From contig NC_091119.1 in NCBI RefSeq assembly GCF_040183065.1, positions 64,590,392 to 64,654,391 on the forward strand: a stretch of 64,000 nt of DNA, read 5' to 3'. A program made the position numbers and the translations under genes. The stretch comes from Periplaneta americana (lineage: Eukaryota; Arthropoda; Insecta; Blattodea; Blattidae). Under the pieces are notes generated by a model. The model saw only the letters and a list, made by a program, of their open reading frames with translations. It was not told the origin of the DNA and did no database searches. Below are positions 44,850 through 55,670 of this stretch, piece after piece (position 1 is the first letter of the stretch; each line of letters opens with the position of its first letter).

Positions 44850-45895
44850 TGTTTATTGTGCTGTACAAGAGTCAGAGGCCAATAACAGTTCAGCATAAAC
44901 CATAATTACAATATGACAAAATTAATAATGACAAAATCACAATAAAAGTGCATAAAATAATTATTATTACACATAAAGACAATTATTACAATTAACGACA
45001 ATAATGACATTGAATGGACGGAATAAAATGGATGACTAAAATACATAAAATAATGACAAAAGTAATTGTAATTGAAAATGAAAGGATGGAATCATATAAA
45101 TGAATAAACTACATACTGATATAAAAGGTAACGAGAATAATATTATAATACATATTTAAACAAAAGACATAAATTAAACTGATACAAAATTCCAAAAATA
45201 TAGGGGCTATACTACACATTAAATGGATCAAATTAGATCCATGCAAATCAGCATACTTTATACATCTGCAGACCGAGAGAGAGATTTAGAATTCCTATTG
45301 TAAAACATTTTATGAAATCTTAAACCCTTAGCAGGAATACGAAGATTGATATTGCTTATGAATGATTCACAATCAATATCACCCTTAATGACTTCACAAA
45401 AAAATAAATAATAAAGATCTTGATGTCTGGCAAATAAACTACAGCAATTAAAATATTTGTAGTAACTTCATATTTATGATCATCAGAATTTGGTAAAAAT
45501 CTATAAGAACACAAGGAAATAAATTTTCTTTGAATATTCTCTAGCTTAGCTGAGTCAGTGGAAGTAATGGAGTTCCATACAACAGATGCATATTCAACCT
45601 TGGATCTGAGAAATGTATAGTAGGCCTATATAATTAATAAACACATAGGAATAGAAAAAGAATAAGTTACAGATCTAATTAGACCAAGCATTGTTAATGA
45701 ATGGGTATAAATATATTGCACATGATGATGGAAATATAATTTAGAATCAAGTAAGACACCAAGATCCCTAATACTATCTTTCCTAGCAATTATGGCATTA
45801 TTAAGAGAATAATTAAATTTTTGGGAGGTTGTTTTACGTGAGAAGGAAATAGTAAAAGTTTTGGATTGGTTAATTTTCAACAGTCCATAGTGCAA
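44850..45895 (-). pseudogene. LINE (Jockey-like) reverse transcriptase C-terminal fragment
   Basis: Minus strand: 45626-45895 reads LLKINQSKTFTISFSRKT, DSIRDLGVLLDSKLYFHHHV and LGLIRSVTYSFSIP. The next frame gives FLRSKVEYASVVWNSITSTD and LENIQRKFISLCSYRFLPNS. The order SKT...DLGVLLDSKL...VEYASVVW...IQRKF is characteristic of Jockey-clade LINEs. Stops accumulate toward 45250, and the 3' UTR probably runs to about 44850. The 5' side is cut by an AAT microsatellite. Confidence 0.85.
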
Positions 45896-45898
45896 TTA

Positions 45899-45900
45899 AA

Positions 45901-45954
<54 letters not shown>

Positions 45955-45968
45955 GTAATAATAATAAT
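45899..45968 (+). repeat. AAT microsatellite
   Basis: More than 20 AAT units with one interruption, directly at the truncated 5' side of the LINE fragment. Confidence 0.92.
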
Positions 45969-45969
45969 G

Positions 45970-46740
45970 TGATAAGTGAATTCAATGAAATTGCAAGCAG
46001 GAAAATCGTTTGACATTGCGTCATCAATAATCAATTATTTTTAGAATGTACAATCCATTATCTGACATCATATGTGGTCTGTCTTACTTTGTTTTTCCGC
46101 GAATGAATACACTTTCTACAGGAAGTGAGATGTAACTAGTCCGAACAGTAGAGATATGTAAGCACGTCAGCTAGTGCCGTACAGAAGTTCAATGCTGACA
46201 AAATGGATTGAATTACCTGTTCAGCAAATTACAGTATTCTTTGCTAAACAACAGATTATTTACAACCTCATTTCCTTTTCGACACTTTCATAACGTGTTA
46301 TAATACTGTAGTAGCCTATCTTTTTGACTGATGGATGAGGGAGGAAAGTTAAACATAAATGTCTATTATCAAATGATCAATTGAGCATAGGCCTAAGCCT
46401 AAAATATTTTATTATAATTGTAAACGTTCTCTCAGGAAAAAAAAATATTGTTTTTCAAGCCCTATTTTATTGTAAAAGCAAGCAATAGTATAAGGTTGAG
46501 ACTGAGAAATAAATTTGAAAAAGATAATGGATCCGAACCAATAATCCACAGCATCGGCAGCTTTAAACAGTTGATAGGCCTACTAGTGAGTGACTAGAGG
46601 TGGCTTTTCAGGTGAACTAAGTGAAGCACAACTTCACCATAGAATATAATAAAATTAAAAAATTCACGTTACTTTTACTGTACATGCGACTGATTTTATG
46701 ATATTTATGTTTATGTAAGTTCAAAAATCACGCCACGCTG
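45970..46740. other. Intergenic, nothing recognised
   Basis: AT-rich, no gene or element identified. Confidence 0.4.
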
Positions 46741-46764
46741 AAGAAGAACATAGCGCAGGCTGTT

Positions 46765-46890
46765 TCGCTTGCTATGGTTACCATAGCAACAAGACTCCAA
46801 TATGTTTAAGTTCTGCGCTGGTGAAGTGAGCTCAATTTTTCTCCTGTTAGTGTTTCACTCAGCTATGGTTACCATGGCAACAAGCCTATA
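46765..46890 (+). promoter_or_regulatory. Two X-box-like (RFX) sites in a short duplication
   Basis: GTTACCATAGCAAC (46777-46790) and GTTACCATGGCAAC (46868-46881) fit the X-box consensus bound by RFX transcription factors, which in animals control ciliary genes. The surrounding 35 bp are similar in both copies, so this is a diverged tandem duplication. No recognisable gene starts nearby. It could be the promoter of a repeat. Confidence 0.4.
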
Positions 46891-47233
46891 CCCCTCGCCC
46901 CACAACAACAGTTAGTATCGTGGCGTTGGACAGACGAGACAATCATCATTGACCACAGAAATACCATCACCACACACACGATATTGAATTATCTCCATTC
47001 AAGACACCATTGGAGCTTTGTCACAGATGGTTCAGCAAATTGCAACTCAGGACAACATTTTATATTTTAACATTTTAATATTTTATTGACCACAGCTTAC
47101 ATAGCTTTTTATTTTAACCATATTTTAATTAATTTGAGTTCACAATTGTTTATACTAAAGGCTCATTGTTCACATTGTACTACATAACACGATGTACCAA
47201 TCTACATTTATATGTATTCTCAGGCATAATTTT

Positions 47234-47262
47234 CTGAAGATGGCTTATTCAAGCCGAAAACG
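47234..47262 (+). ncRNA. Hammerhead-core-like motif, tentative
   Basis: CTGAAGA, then a hairpin-forming GGCTT-ATTC-AAGCC, then GAAAACG. This resembles the hammerhead ribozyme core (CUGANGA, stem II, GAAA) found in Penelope-like retroelements and some repeats. One extra T precedes stem II, and stems I and III are not convincing. It may be a degenerate retroelement end. Confidence 0.25.
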
Positions 47263-47579
47263 TTCTAGCTAATAAAATGTGACAAGTATTTTAATATTTA
47301 ATATTTGTTAAGTAGATAAGCATAGACGGACCCTGCTCATTCCTAATTTAATGTATTAGCTTATCGGTCCTCATCATGTCTCTTAAACTGTAGTTCCAAG
47401 CTCGGCCACTTAACTGTCATGTCCCATCTTTAAAAAAAAAACAAGTATAACTATAGTACAAAAACGTTATTTTTCCACATTAGATTATTTTTTATTTAAC
47501 GGATAATTACATAATTGTTTTTTTTTACACCATTCATATTCATCTGACTATATAATTTGTTTTCATTTCATTATAGCCT

Positions 47580-47777
47580 ATTAGCACAGTTTAGTAGGCT
47601 ATATACAGTCACGAAGCTTGAGTTGTGGGGGTGCTAGGAACAATAGACTGTGTCGTCACTATTTTGCATTGTCTGTAATGATGCGATATTAGTGATCCTA
47701 GTGGTTAGCAACTATCTATGGATGCATATTTACTACGTATTGAGCTTCGTAACTGTATATACTAGACTGTGCTATTA
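47580..47777. mobile_element. ~200-bp palindromic MITE
   Basis: The ends TAGCACAGTTTAGTAGGC, then TATATACAGTCACGAAGCTT, and, read inward from the right, TAGCACAGTCTAGTATATAC, then AGTTACGAAGCTC, are inverted copies of about 38 bp. The same terminus recurs at 57973, 58222, 60466, 60608 and 63952. Confidence 0.75.
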
Positions 47778-48291
47778 GTCTGAGGCGGCACTGATAAAAT
47801 GCATTATTTTAAAACTCGTATAACTCGTTAAATATCAGTTCTATCAAAATTTTGCATTAAATAAAACTTATCGGAAACAATTTTTAAAGAAACTTTTGTT
47901 ATTTAACGTTTTTAATAAAATTCAATAATAAGCGAGATATTTCGATTTATTTAATTCAGGTCTTCCTCATAACCCCCCTTTTAAATAAAGCATTTTGAAT
48001 GCCATGTAGCCTAAAATCTAAGTAGAACTAAATTTATATTCCACTTTTCATAGAAACCAGTTCAGCCATTATCGCGTGAAAAGATAACAAACATTCAGAA
48101 AGACAGACATAAGAACAATTTCAAAAATATTTTTTGTTTCAGAATGGTTAGTTAATTTATACATGTTAACACCAATTATTTTTGAAAAAGCGAAAATTAC
48201 CAGAAAAATGTTGGTTACAGATTTATTATTAGTATAAATAAATGTGGTATTGTGCAGCCACTCAAAAAAAAAGTTTTATTCCTGCTTTGAA
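47778..48291. other. Intergenic, nothing recognised
   Basis: AT-rich sequence between a MITE and the tail of a LINE; no gene seen. Confidence 0.4.
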
Positions 48292-48690
48292 TCTTCTTCT
48301 TCTTCTTCTTCTTCTTCTTCTTCTTCTTCTTCTTCTTCTTCTTCTTCCAATCCCTGGTGCTGTTAGGCGTCGGGTTCACCTCTCTCCGTCCATCTCTTCG
48401 AAATCTCTCTATCTTTAGACTATACATTTTCTTTATTTCAACCACTGTCTTTCCACGTTGTTGTACTATTTTCTCTATAGTATTTTCCCACTTAAATCTT
48501 GGTCTACCTCTTCCTATCCTTTCTTCCACCTGCATCTCCATTATCTGTTTAACTTTCTTTTCCTCTGTCTTTCTATACACATGTCCGAACCACTGTAGTT
48601 GCTTTTCTTCTATGTTCTCTTTTATGGATTTCTTTAGTTTTTCCTCTTCTGTTACTTTTTCCTTTCTTATTCAATTCCTTCTAGTTTTCC
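48292..48690 (-). pseudogene. LINE 3' end with (AAG)n tail
   Basis: Minus strand: KLKKSIKENIEEKQLQWFGH, VYRKTEEKKVKQIMEMQVEE, GRGRPRFKWENTIEKIVQQR and REVNPTPNSTRDW, then a long lysine run encoded by the (AAG)n tail (CTT repeat at 48292-48349 on the + strand). The WFGHV...GRGRP...W motif is the usual C-terminal part of non-LTR retrotransposon ORF2. It is 5'-truncated. The GC-richer block at 48700-48960 may belong to a different repeat. Confidence 0.82.
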
Positions 48691-49004
48691 GTTCCAAGGT
48701 GATTAGCCCAATGTAGGGTGGTTTGATTTTGGGGTTACTGTCCCCTAGATCAGCTATCTTCACTTCGACTATTAAGCCTGATCCGCCCATCATTTATTCA
48801 AGGTGTCTCATCCGCCTCCTCCGCCATTGGGACTCTCACTCATTTCTGCCTTCGGAGCCGTTGGACCTCTTTTATGTTGCTTCTTCGTCTGGACCTTCAC
48901 CTTTGGCCTGTCTGACAAGGGTGGCTCTACCTGTAGCTACGCTACAGTCAGCTTAGCTCAAAGGATCATTAGGTCATTAAAGCCCTCCTACCAACGACAA
49001 GGTC

Positions 49005-49920
49005 ATGCAGACGTATTAGGTTCTCAAGAAATAAAAGAGCCTTTTTATATTTTATATAAAAAGCAATCTTTTCTGTAATAATTTGCATGACTGTTATTGG
49101 TGTTGATTTTACATTACCATGATTATTTGAGCCGTTCAGAGCAGAAATGGTATAAGTCAAAATTAGGTAATGAGGTTTAAAGTAAAAATTCTGTAAAATA
49201 CAGCGCAAAGTAGCAATGGATATATCCTTCGAGCTATTCACTGACTACTAATAGTTTAAATAAATTCAATATTAACTGCTACTTTGCGCTGTATTTTACA
49301 GAATGTTTACTTTAACCCTCATTACCCATTTTTGACTTACACCACTTCTGCTCTGAAAATAAAATTAGGCCTACATTTTCTGACTTAATTGAAGTTACAA
49401 TTTTTTCAACAAAATTGTGTGTTCATTTATTTGTTCTCACCTACGTCATAATAACAGTAAGTGCATGTAAATTACGTATTATATAGGTAGGGTAAGTTAA
49501 AATTAAGCTTATGTGTGAAAACTGGAAATGTAATGTAAAATGCGGTAAACTTTCCATAAAAATTTAAACCATAATATCAGCATTATTAGCGACTGAAGTA
49601 ATAATAAAAAAAAATGGAAAAATAATGAACTTCATAAATCAATGTCTGTCAAATTAAGGTTTAAATCTTCCCCTTTTCTATTTTTAAGTTTACCTCAGCG
49701 GCCGAGTTTACCCCAATTTTAGGTATGAAAAATAGTGAATTTCTCAGGAAATAGGGAGAGGAGTTCACCACGCGATGTACCCTGCGAGATATGCCCTACA
49801 ATTTTGACTCTTCTCACAGGAAATATAGAGTTCCAATGGTTCATAAATATATTTAGGTATGAATTGAATTAACCGTCCACGTACAAACAATTATATTATT
49901 TCCAAAGACGTTTTATAGTT
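49005..49920 (+). repeat. Left arm of a ~10.8-kb inverted-repeat structure
   Basis: Collinear in reverse with 58548-59779: shared blocks include TCTTTTCTGTAATAATTTGC, TGCGCTGTATTTTACAGAAT (itself a local palindrome), TTCTGCTCTGAAAATAAAAT, GTTCTCACCTACGTCATA and GCGGCCGAGTTTACCCCAAT. The arms enclose the THAP gene and several later insertions. Confidence 0.88.
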
Positions 49921-49930
49921 TAACCTAGAC

Positions 49931-52900
49931 CAGAGTCCGTGGATATACAGAGTAGCGCAATCACCGAGTCGGCCGCCATTGTTAGTCCTTTTCAACACGC
50001 TAGGGATAGGAATATTTGAAGTAAAACTAAGATATTTTTAATTTGAAGGTCAAAAACGTCTAAAGGATCTTCTCACATTATAGAACATTATTATCAGTCA
50101 ACATACTAATGTATAAAAACTTCATTTAATAATTATTACAGCATAAATACGCATTTAAGTGTTCAATATACTCCTTCATAAACATCACAGCAGCATGAAC
50201 TTGATAAATTACAAGTAACAAATGAAAACAACAATTTTGCAAATAAAATAACAATAAATCTAAACATTTCCAACTGCATTCCTCGTGCAAACTCTCCGGC
50301 TTCCGCATATAAGGGCACACTATACTGAAATTTCTCGAAGTTTATTAGTTTTAAGAGTTCACAACAGTGAAACCAATAACTACCATACTTACGAAGCTAG
50401 ATTCACCAAATTTTGATCACTGGTATATCTGCTTATTAGTGACAAGTGTACAAAATTGCATCCGCCTATGATACGTGGTTTGCATTTTATTAATTATTTT
50501 ATTAAAATATTGAACCACTTTATATAAAAAGTCGCACTACAATTGACATTATTCTTAAGTGATTTTCACTTATATGGCTCTTTACATACCGGTACATGGA
50601 ATCAAAGTTTACTATAAGGTTTTGTTGTAAAATTAATAAGTAAATTGTTACAATCTTTTAGTAAATAAAAAAAATTAATAGTCATAAAAATTCCTAGTAA
50701 TTTACCCATTCGCTGTACAGAAAATTTCAATAGTAATGTTTGTTCCAAGGTATATAAAGAATCTTATAAGTGAATATCAATGAAAAATAATGTAAATTGT
50801 GACGCAAGGGACTTTTTGCATTAAGCAATACACTATATAATTAAGTTATTAATAAAGTGCAAACCACTTATCATAGAGAGAGGCGAAAGTTTGTACATGT
50901 GTTATTATCAACCAGATATACTAGTGATAAACATTTTGTGAGTTTAGCTTTAAAAGTATGGAAGTTAGTAATTTAATTATAATGTCCCCAAGGATACAAT
51001 GATGTGAGATTTTGTCATTTTTGGTAAAAAAAATAATTTCTTTGTTTTTATCTTTAAAAATTCATTTATGGTCTAAAGATGCCCTCTGCCAATTTTCATG
51101 ATCATACGACCGGTCTATCAGCTGTTTAGGGTCACATTTTTAAAAGGCTGCGAGCTCTGACTGTTAATTTAAATTCTCCGTCCACGACCCCCACTCTGAA
51201 TTCTGCGACCATTTTGGAAATTACGCTATATTTCACACATTATTTATTATATTAGATTTCCGATTGAACCAGTGTAGCTTCTTGACTTCTCGAAATATTT
51301 CTTCATAGAATCCAACAAGTGTTAGACCTACTTCAAAGGCTGCTTTCCTTTAAAAGATATTCAGTTACAAAGGAGAGCACAACTCTTATCTAAAGGAAAA
51401 TTCCACTTGTTGCTAGTAGCCATAACAACGTGTTTTCCATGCTTGGTTTTTGTTTGTGATACAAGAAATATTTGCAAGTTTCTAACAGTTTTATTGTTAG
51501 TGTTATAATAGTGTCTATAGTCCATAGTGATTTGTAAATAATATTTATCTATTATAGTGTTTTCATAAGATTACATAATTTTTTAGTCATATTTATTTAC
51601 TAGCATAGGTTAGGTGTGAACAGCGTGGTAGTGTATATAAGGATAAGTTCTGTATATAATATGATAGTTCTACATGTTTCAAAATGCCTAGAAAATAAAA
51701 AAGACAGAGACCTGGTTAATTATTATTATCCCAAACTTTTGAAGTCAATTTTCTCCACTTTAATTTTCTGTAAATTTTGCATTGCTAAAAATGCTACTCT
51801 TTCTACAGATTCTGTACTACATGCATGATTTTTTGTAGAGGTTTTTGAATATGTTCTTAACAAAACTTACTATCAGTATTATACCTAACACTCATTTTTT
51901 TTTTTGTTCTTGTCGTTTAGTCAATTGTCCGAAGACAGATTTGAACCTCATAAGTACCACCAATAAGGCATCACTCATGAGAAAACTAGGCCAGGAGATA
52001 ATACTTCGCCGATTAGCTACATATTCCACTAATCACACTTCAGATACTTACAAACAATTGTCTTCCTCTGACACATATCGTCAAGTGAGATGTACTGCCT
52101 GATTATATCTATATGCATATCAGCCAGAAGAGGTATTTTTTAATATTAAGTTTTTTACGCTCGAGTTGAATTTTTCTGTTTTTACACTTTTAGTGCATTA
52201 AATATGTTTAATTATTTTTTAGTAAAATAAAGAGGAAAATTGTATAGTAAGTTTCGTTTCTGAAGGTTTGACACGTATGTAGGCAAATATTTTGGCCAAA
52301 ATAGTAGCAATTTTTGAAAACCTAAATTTGCACAATTTAAAATTACAAATTAAAGGTACAAAATTTCATAGATCTACTTAGAATAGTTTAGAAAATTGAA
52401 ATTTCACATCAGTCTAACCTTAATAGGGTTTCTAGTTTCTACGGTCTTTGTATTTTCTAATCGAGCCAAACAATACAATCTTGTCTCAAGAATAAATTCA
52501 GAACTTCACAAATATATTTTGTCATTCTTGCAAATAGCAAATAGGATCAAATTCAGAAATGCTTGATTTGAAAGGGAGAAGTTGGTAAAAATTTGACACT
52601 GATACTAATTGGTATGTGACTTTCATTTGCTTTATGTAGAAATATCATTGCTGAATCAACTTAAATTCTAGATTAGTTTTATAAAAATATTTTGGGGCCC
52701 AAATTTTGAAAAAATCAAAATCAAAATACAGTCATTCATTAATCTCACAATGTATGCTCGCTTAGGTAGCGGATCGTTCCTTTTTATATTTATAGTCACT
52801 GTTTTCCTTTTTCCTTATTTCACCTTGTCACAGAGAAAACAAATGTGCGCTTTTTTTTCAGTTCTCTGTGAACAGTTCTGAACACAGCAGCATTGCATTT

Positions 52901-53029
52901 TTTCGCATTTAAATTACATTCTTTCCCTATGCAACTGTATACTGCATAGCGCGCTGGACAAACAATGGCGGATTTGTCGGCATTTGCCGGCTCAAACGAT
53001 TGCGGTACTCTGGATATCCACGGACTCTG
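49931..53029. mobile_element. 3.1-kb hAT/P-type non-autonomous element, perfect 8-bp TSD
   Basis: The termini CAGAGTCCGTGGATATACAG and, read inward from the right, CAGAGTCCGTGGATATCCAG match over about 31 bp with two or three changes. ACCTAGAC is present on both sides (49923-49930, 53030-53037), a perfect 8-bp TSD. Open frames inside are short and show no transposase. It could be mobilised by a hAT or P-type transposase, since both make 8-bp duplications. Confidence 0.9.
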
Positions 53030-53037
53030 ACCTAGAC

Positions 53038-53463
53038 TCACTACGAGCGCTGTTCCTCGACCAAAAATTGAACACTTTCGCGCATAGTCATCTTGGGGCA
53101 GAGAGCCATGTGATTACAAAATGTTTACATCACAATTCCGCTTAATTTGAAATAACATAGAAGGTTATTCAGTATTATTGAATGTGTTAGGAGTAAGTGC
53201 GTATTAATTTAATCAATAGTGTATGTGTGTATATAGTGTTTATATAGTTTAAATGAATCGTTCTCCTGTGATATACGTGAAATCACAGTGTAGGCCTACT
53301 ATTTTGCTACATATTGAGGCCCATACATATTGTGTTTATATAGTATTTTAATCATGTTATGTGTGAAACCATCGTGTGCTCTTGTGCTGCATACAACTGT
53401 ACAAAGAGTGTTCTTTTATTATTAATTTCATCATACTCCTATATAAATTCCGCAAGTGGAATC
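53038..53463 (+). other. Upstream region of THAP gene, with a degenerate exon-1 copy
   Basis: No other gene. At 53378-53412 the DNA TTGTGCTGCATACAACTGTA repeats the start of THAP exon 1 and encodes CSCAAYNCTK in one frame, so it looks like a partial duplication of that exon or an alternative first exon. Confidence 0.55.
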
Positions 53464-54736
53464 ATGGTGTATAGTTGTGCTGCATACAACTGTACGAATC
53501 AACGTAAGAAGGATTCGGAAATTTCTTTTCACAAGTAAGTTAGTTACATATATTGTATTAGGATATTGTAAAATGACTGAGCACATTAGTACATATTTAT
53601 TGTGTTAATAGAAGAAAATGTTTTATAGGAGTAAGCGCAAACTTTCTTTTTAGGTTTCCATTGCAAAAGCCTGAGCTTCTCAGTAAATGGTTATCTGCTG
53701 TTAAACGCGATAAATTTATACCATCAATTCACCACAGGCTTTGTTCAGTTCATTTCATAGAATCTTGTTTCTGGAAGACTAATGGTAATAAATTACTGAA
53801 ACCTGACGCAGTTCCATCAGTTTTTAATTTTCCAGCCCATCTCACAAAGGTAATCACAAAATAAGTTTAAAAGGCCTTAGCCTAGTTAGATTTTTGACCT
53901 TTAAAATAATGTTTTTTTTATGTTCATTTATTTGTAACTTATATTGAAGTACGGTACTGAAAGTTACTTATAACATAGATCCATGACTATATTTTGCAAA
54001 TCATAATTAAAATACTCATAAGTTAATGTTTTTTATGTGTTGGAACCCGTATGTCCACATTCAGAATTTTTACCACTTCTAAAATTTATTTCAGATTGAA
54101 CAACCATCCCATAGAGTATTAAAGAGGTCATTAGAATCAGACAAACATGAAACAAATGAAGAAAGTAACAGTGGTACTATTTTAATAAATACTGATCAGG
54201 TCGTAACAGAGCACAACTATGCTCTTAGTCCCAGAAAAAAATGTAAATTAATGGAAAAAGAGCTGGAAAGAAAGAATGAACAAATTGAAAATTTAAGATG
54301 TCTAAATTCCACATACAGAAAGAAAACTCACAAACAAGAGGATTCAATCAACAAATTGAAAGTAGCAGTAAAAGAATTGAAAGAAAAAAATCTTGCCACT
54401 GAGCACACACTATCAGTCATGCAGGATAATTTTTCGGATGTGAGGTTAGATATCATTTCTAGAGCAGCTGGTGAACAGAAGGGTGAATATTCTGATATAC
54501 TTAAGAAGTTTGCCATAACAATGCACTTTTATTCACCAGCTGCATATGACCAGTTACATGACCATGTTTCAGACAACGAATATCCCGAAAACCACATTTT
54601 AAGAATAATGCATCTGACAATAAATCTGTATGTGAAAATCAGATGTCATCACACTGCAAAATCATACAGTATTGCTTTGCACAAGAAGATAGTTAGACAA
54701 CATCTCTCTAAATCAATTTTATTTATGAATCAATAG
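53464..54736 (+). CDS. THAP-domain protein with P-element-like segment, three exons
   Basis: Exons 53464-53534, 53654-53849 and 54095-54736 (donors GTAAGT and GTAATC; acceptors TTTTTAG and TTATTTCAG) give 302 residues. The THAP zinc finger (residues 1-82) shows C2CH ligands Cys5 and Cys10 (SCAAYNC), Cys54 and His57 (LCSVHF), plus the conserved Trp36 and the AVPSVF motif. Residues 140-200 are a charged coiled coil. Residues 222-248 (YSDILKKFAITMHFYSPAAY) match the segment after the coiled coil in THAP9 and P-element transposases. The rest of a transposase is absent. Its stop TAG lies directly before GTGAGT. It is either a THAP DNA-binding host gene or a shortened P-type transposase. Confidence 0.82.
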
Positions 54737-54890
54737 GTGAGTGCAAAATAAATCTGGTTAAGTATTTTCATACTATCTAGATATGACCTAGTTACAATAT
54801 TTTGATATTCTTGCACATATTCTATTTAATAATAACAGTTGATGCATTTCCTTGTTTATTGAAATATTTATTATTAGGCCTAAGCAAAAT

Positions 54891-55640
54891 GCACACAATG
54901 TGTAAGATTAAGTTAATGGCCTAACTCGATTAATTAAATATTTCAGGAACTCCATCGGTACAGATTTGATGAATTGTGTAAATATGAATAGGCCTAATCA
55001 CGAAGACAAGAATTTTTAATTGACAATTTAAGCATAACAGCTTAATATTTGTTGTTCACAAAGATGACGATTACTGAATGACAGTTCCAGTTTCTTCAAT
55101 TATTTGCTGTTGTAGACTACTACAGGAATGCAGGTGATTACGTTTCACTGTTTATATTTGTTTTTATCCTTGTTACTCTTTTAGCTTATATTTGGTTGTT
55201 TTTTATAGTGTAGTAATAAACCTTAGTGTCTTTTGCGGTTGCGTTCTATCAGCATTACTTTTCGTCCGCTATTTTCACGACCGCAAGATGCACACAATGT
55301 GCAAGATTAAGTTAATGTTCTCACTCGGTTATTGAAATATATTTCAGGAAGCCCATCCTACGGATATGATGAATTATGTAAATAGAAATACGCCCAATTC
55401 ATAAAGACGACGAAGATTATTGACTGACAGTTGCAGGATTAATATCTTTGATTATTTGATGTTATACCGCAAGATTGCAGGTAATTACGGTTTACTATTT
55501 ATATTTGTCTTTATCCTTGTTACTCTTAGGCTCATGTTTGGTTGTTTTTATGTTGTATAGTAATAAATCTTAGTTTGTTTTACGATTGCGTTCTATCAGC
55601 ATTGCTTTCCGACCGCTATCGTCACGGCCCCAAGATGGCG
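54891..55640 (+). repeat. Two-copy ~350-400-bp direct repeat
   Basis: Unit 1 (54891-55289) and unit 2 (55290-55640) both start GCACACAATGTG-AAGATTAAG and share TTATCCTTGTTACTCTT, GTAGTAATAAA and GCGTTCTATCAGCATT before a CCGCTAT end. They are diverged and lie immediately after the THAP gene. Confidence 0.85.
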
Positions 55641-55670
55641 GCGAGCGATCGCTTCAATTTGGGTCCAGTC

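Noticed and set aside
52820..53041. 73-codon minus-strand ORF at the right end of the 3.1-kb element
   Set aside because: It covers the TIR and the TSD of the element, so it is fortuitous.
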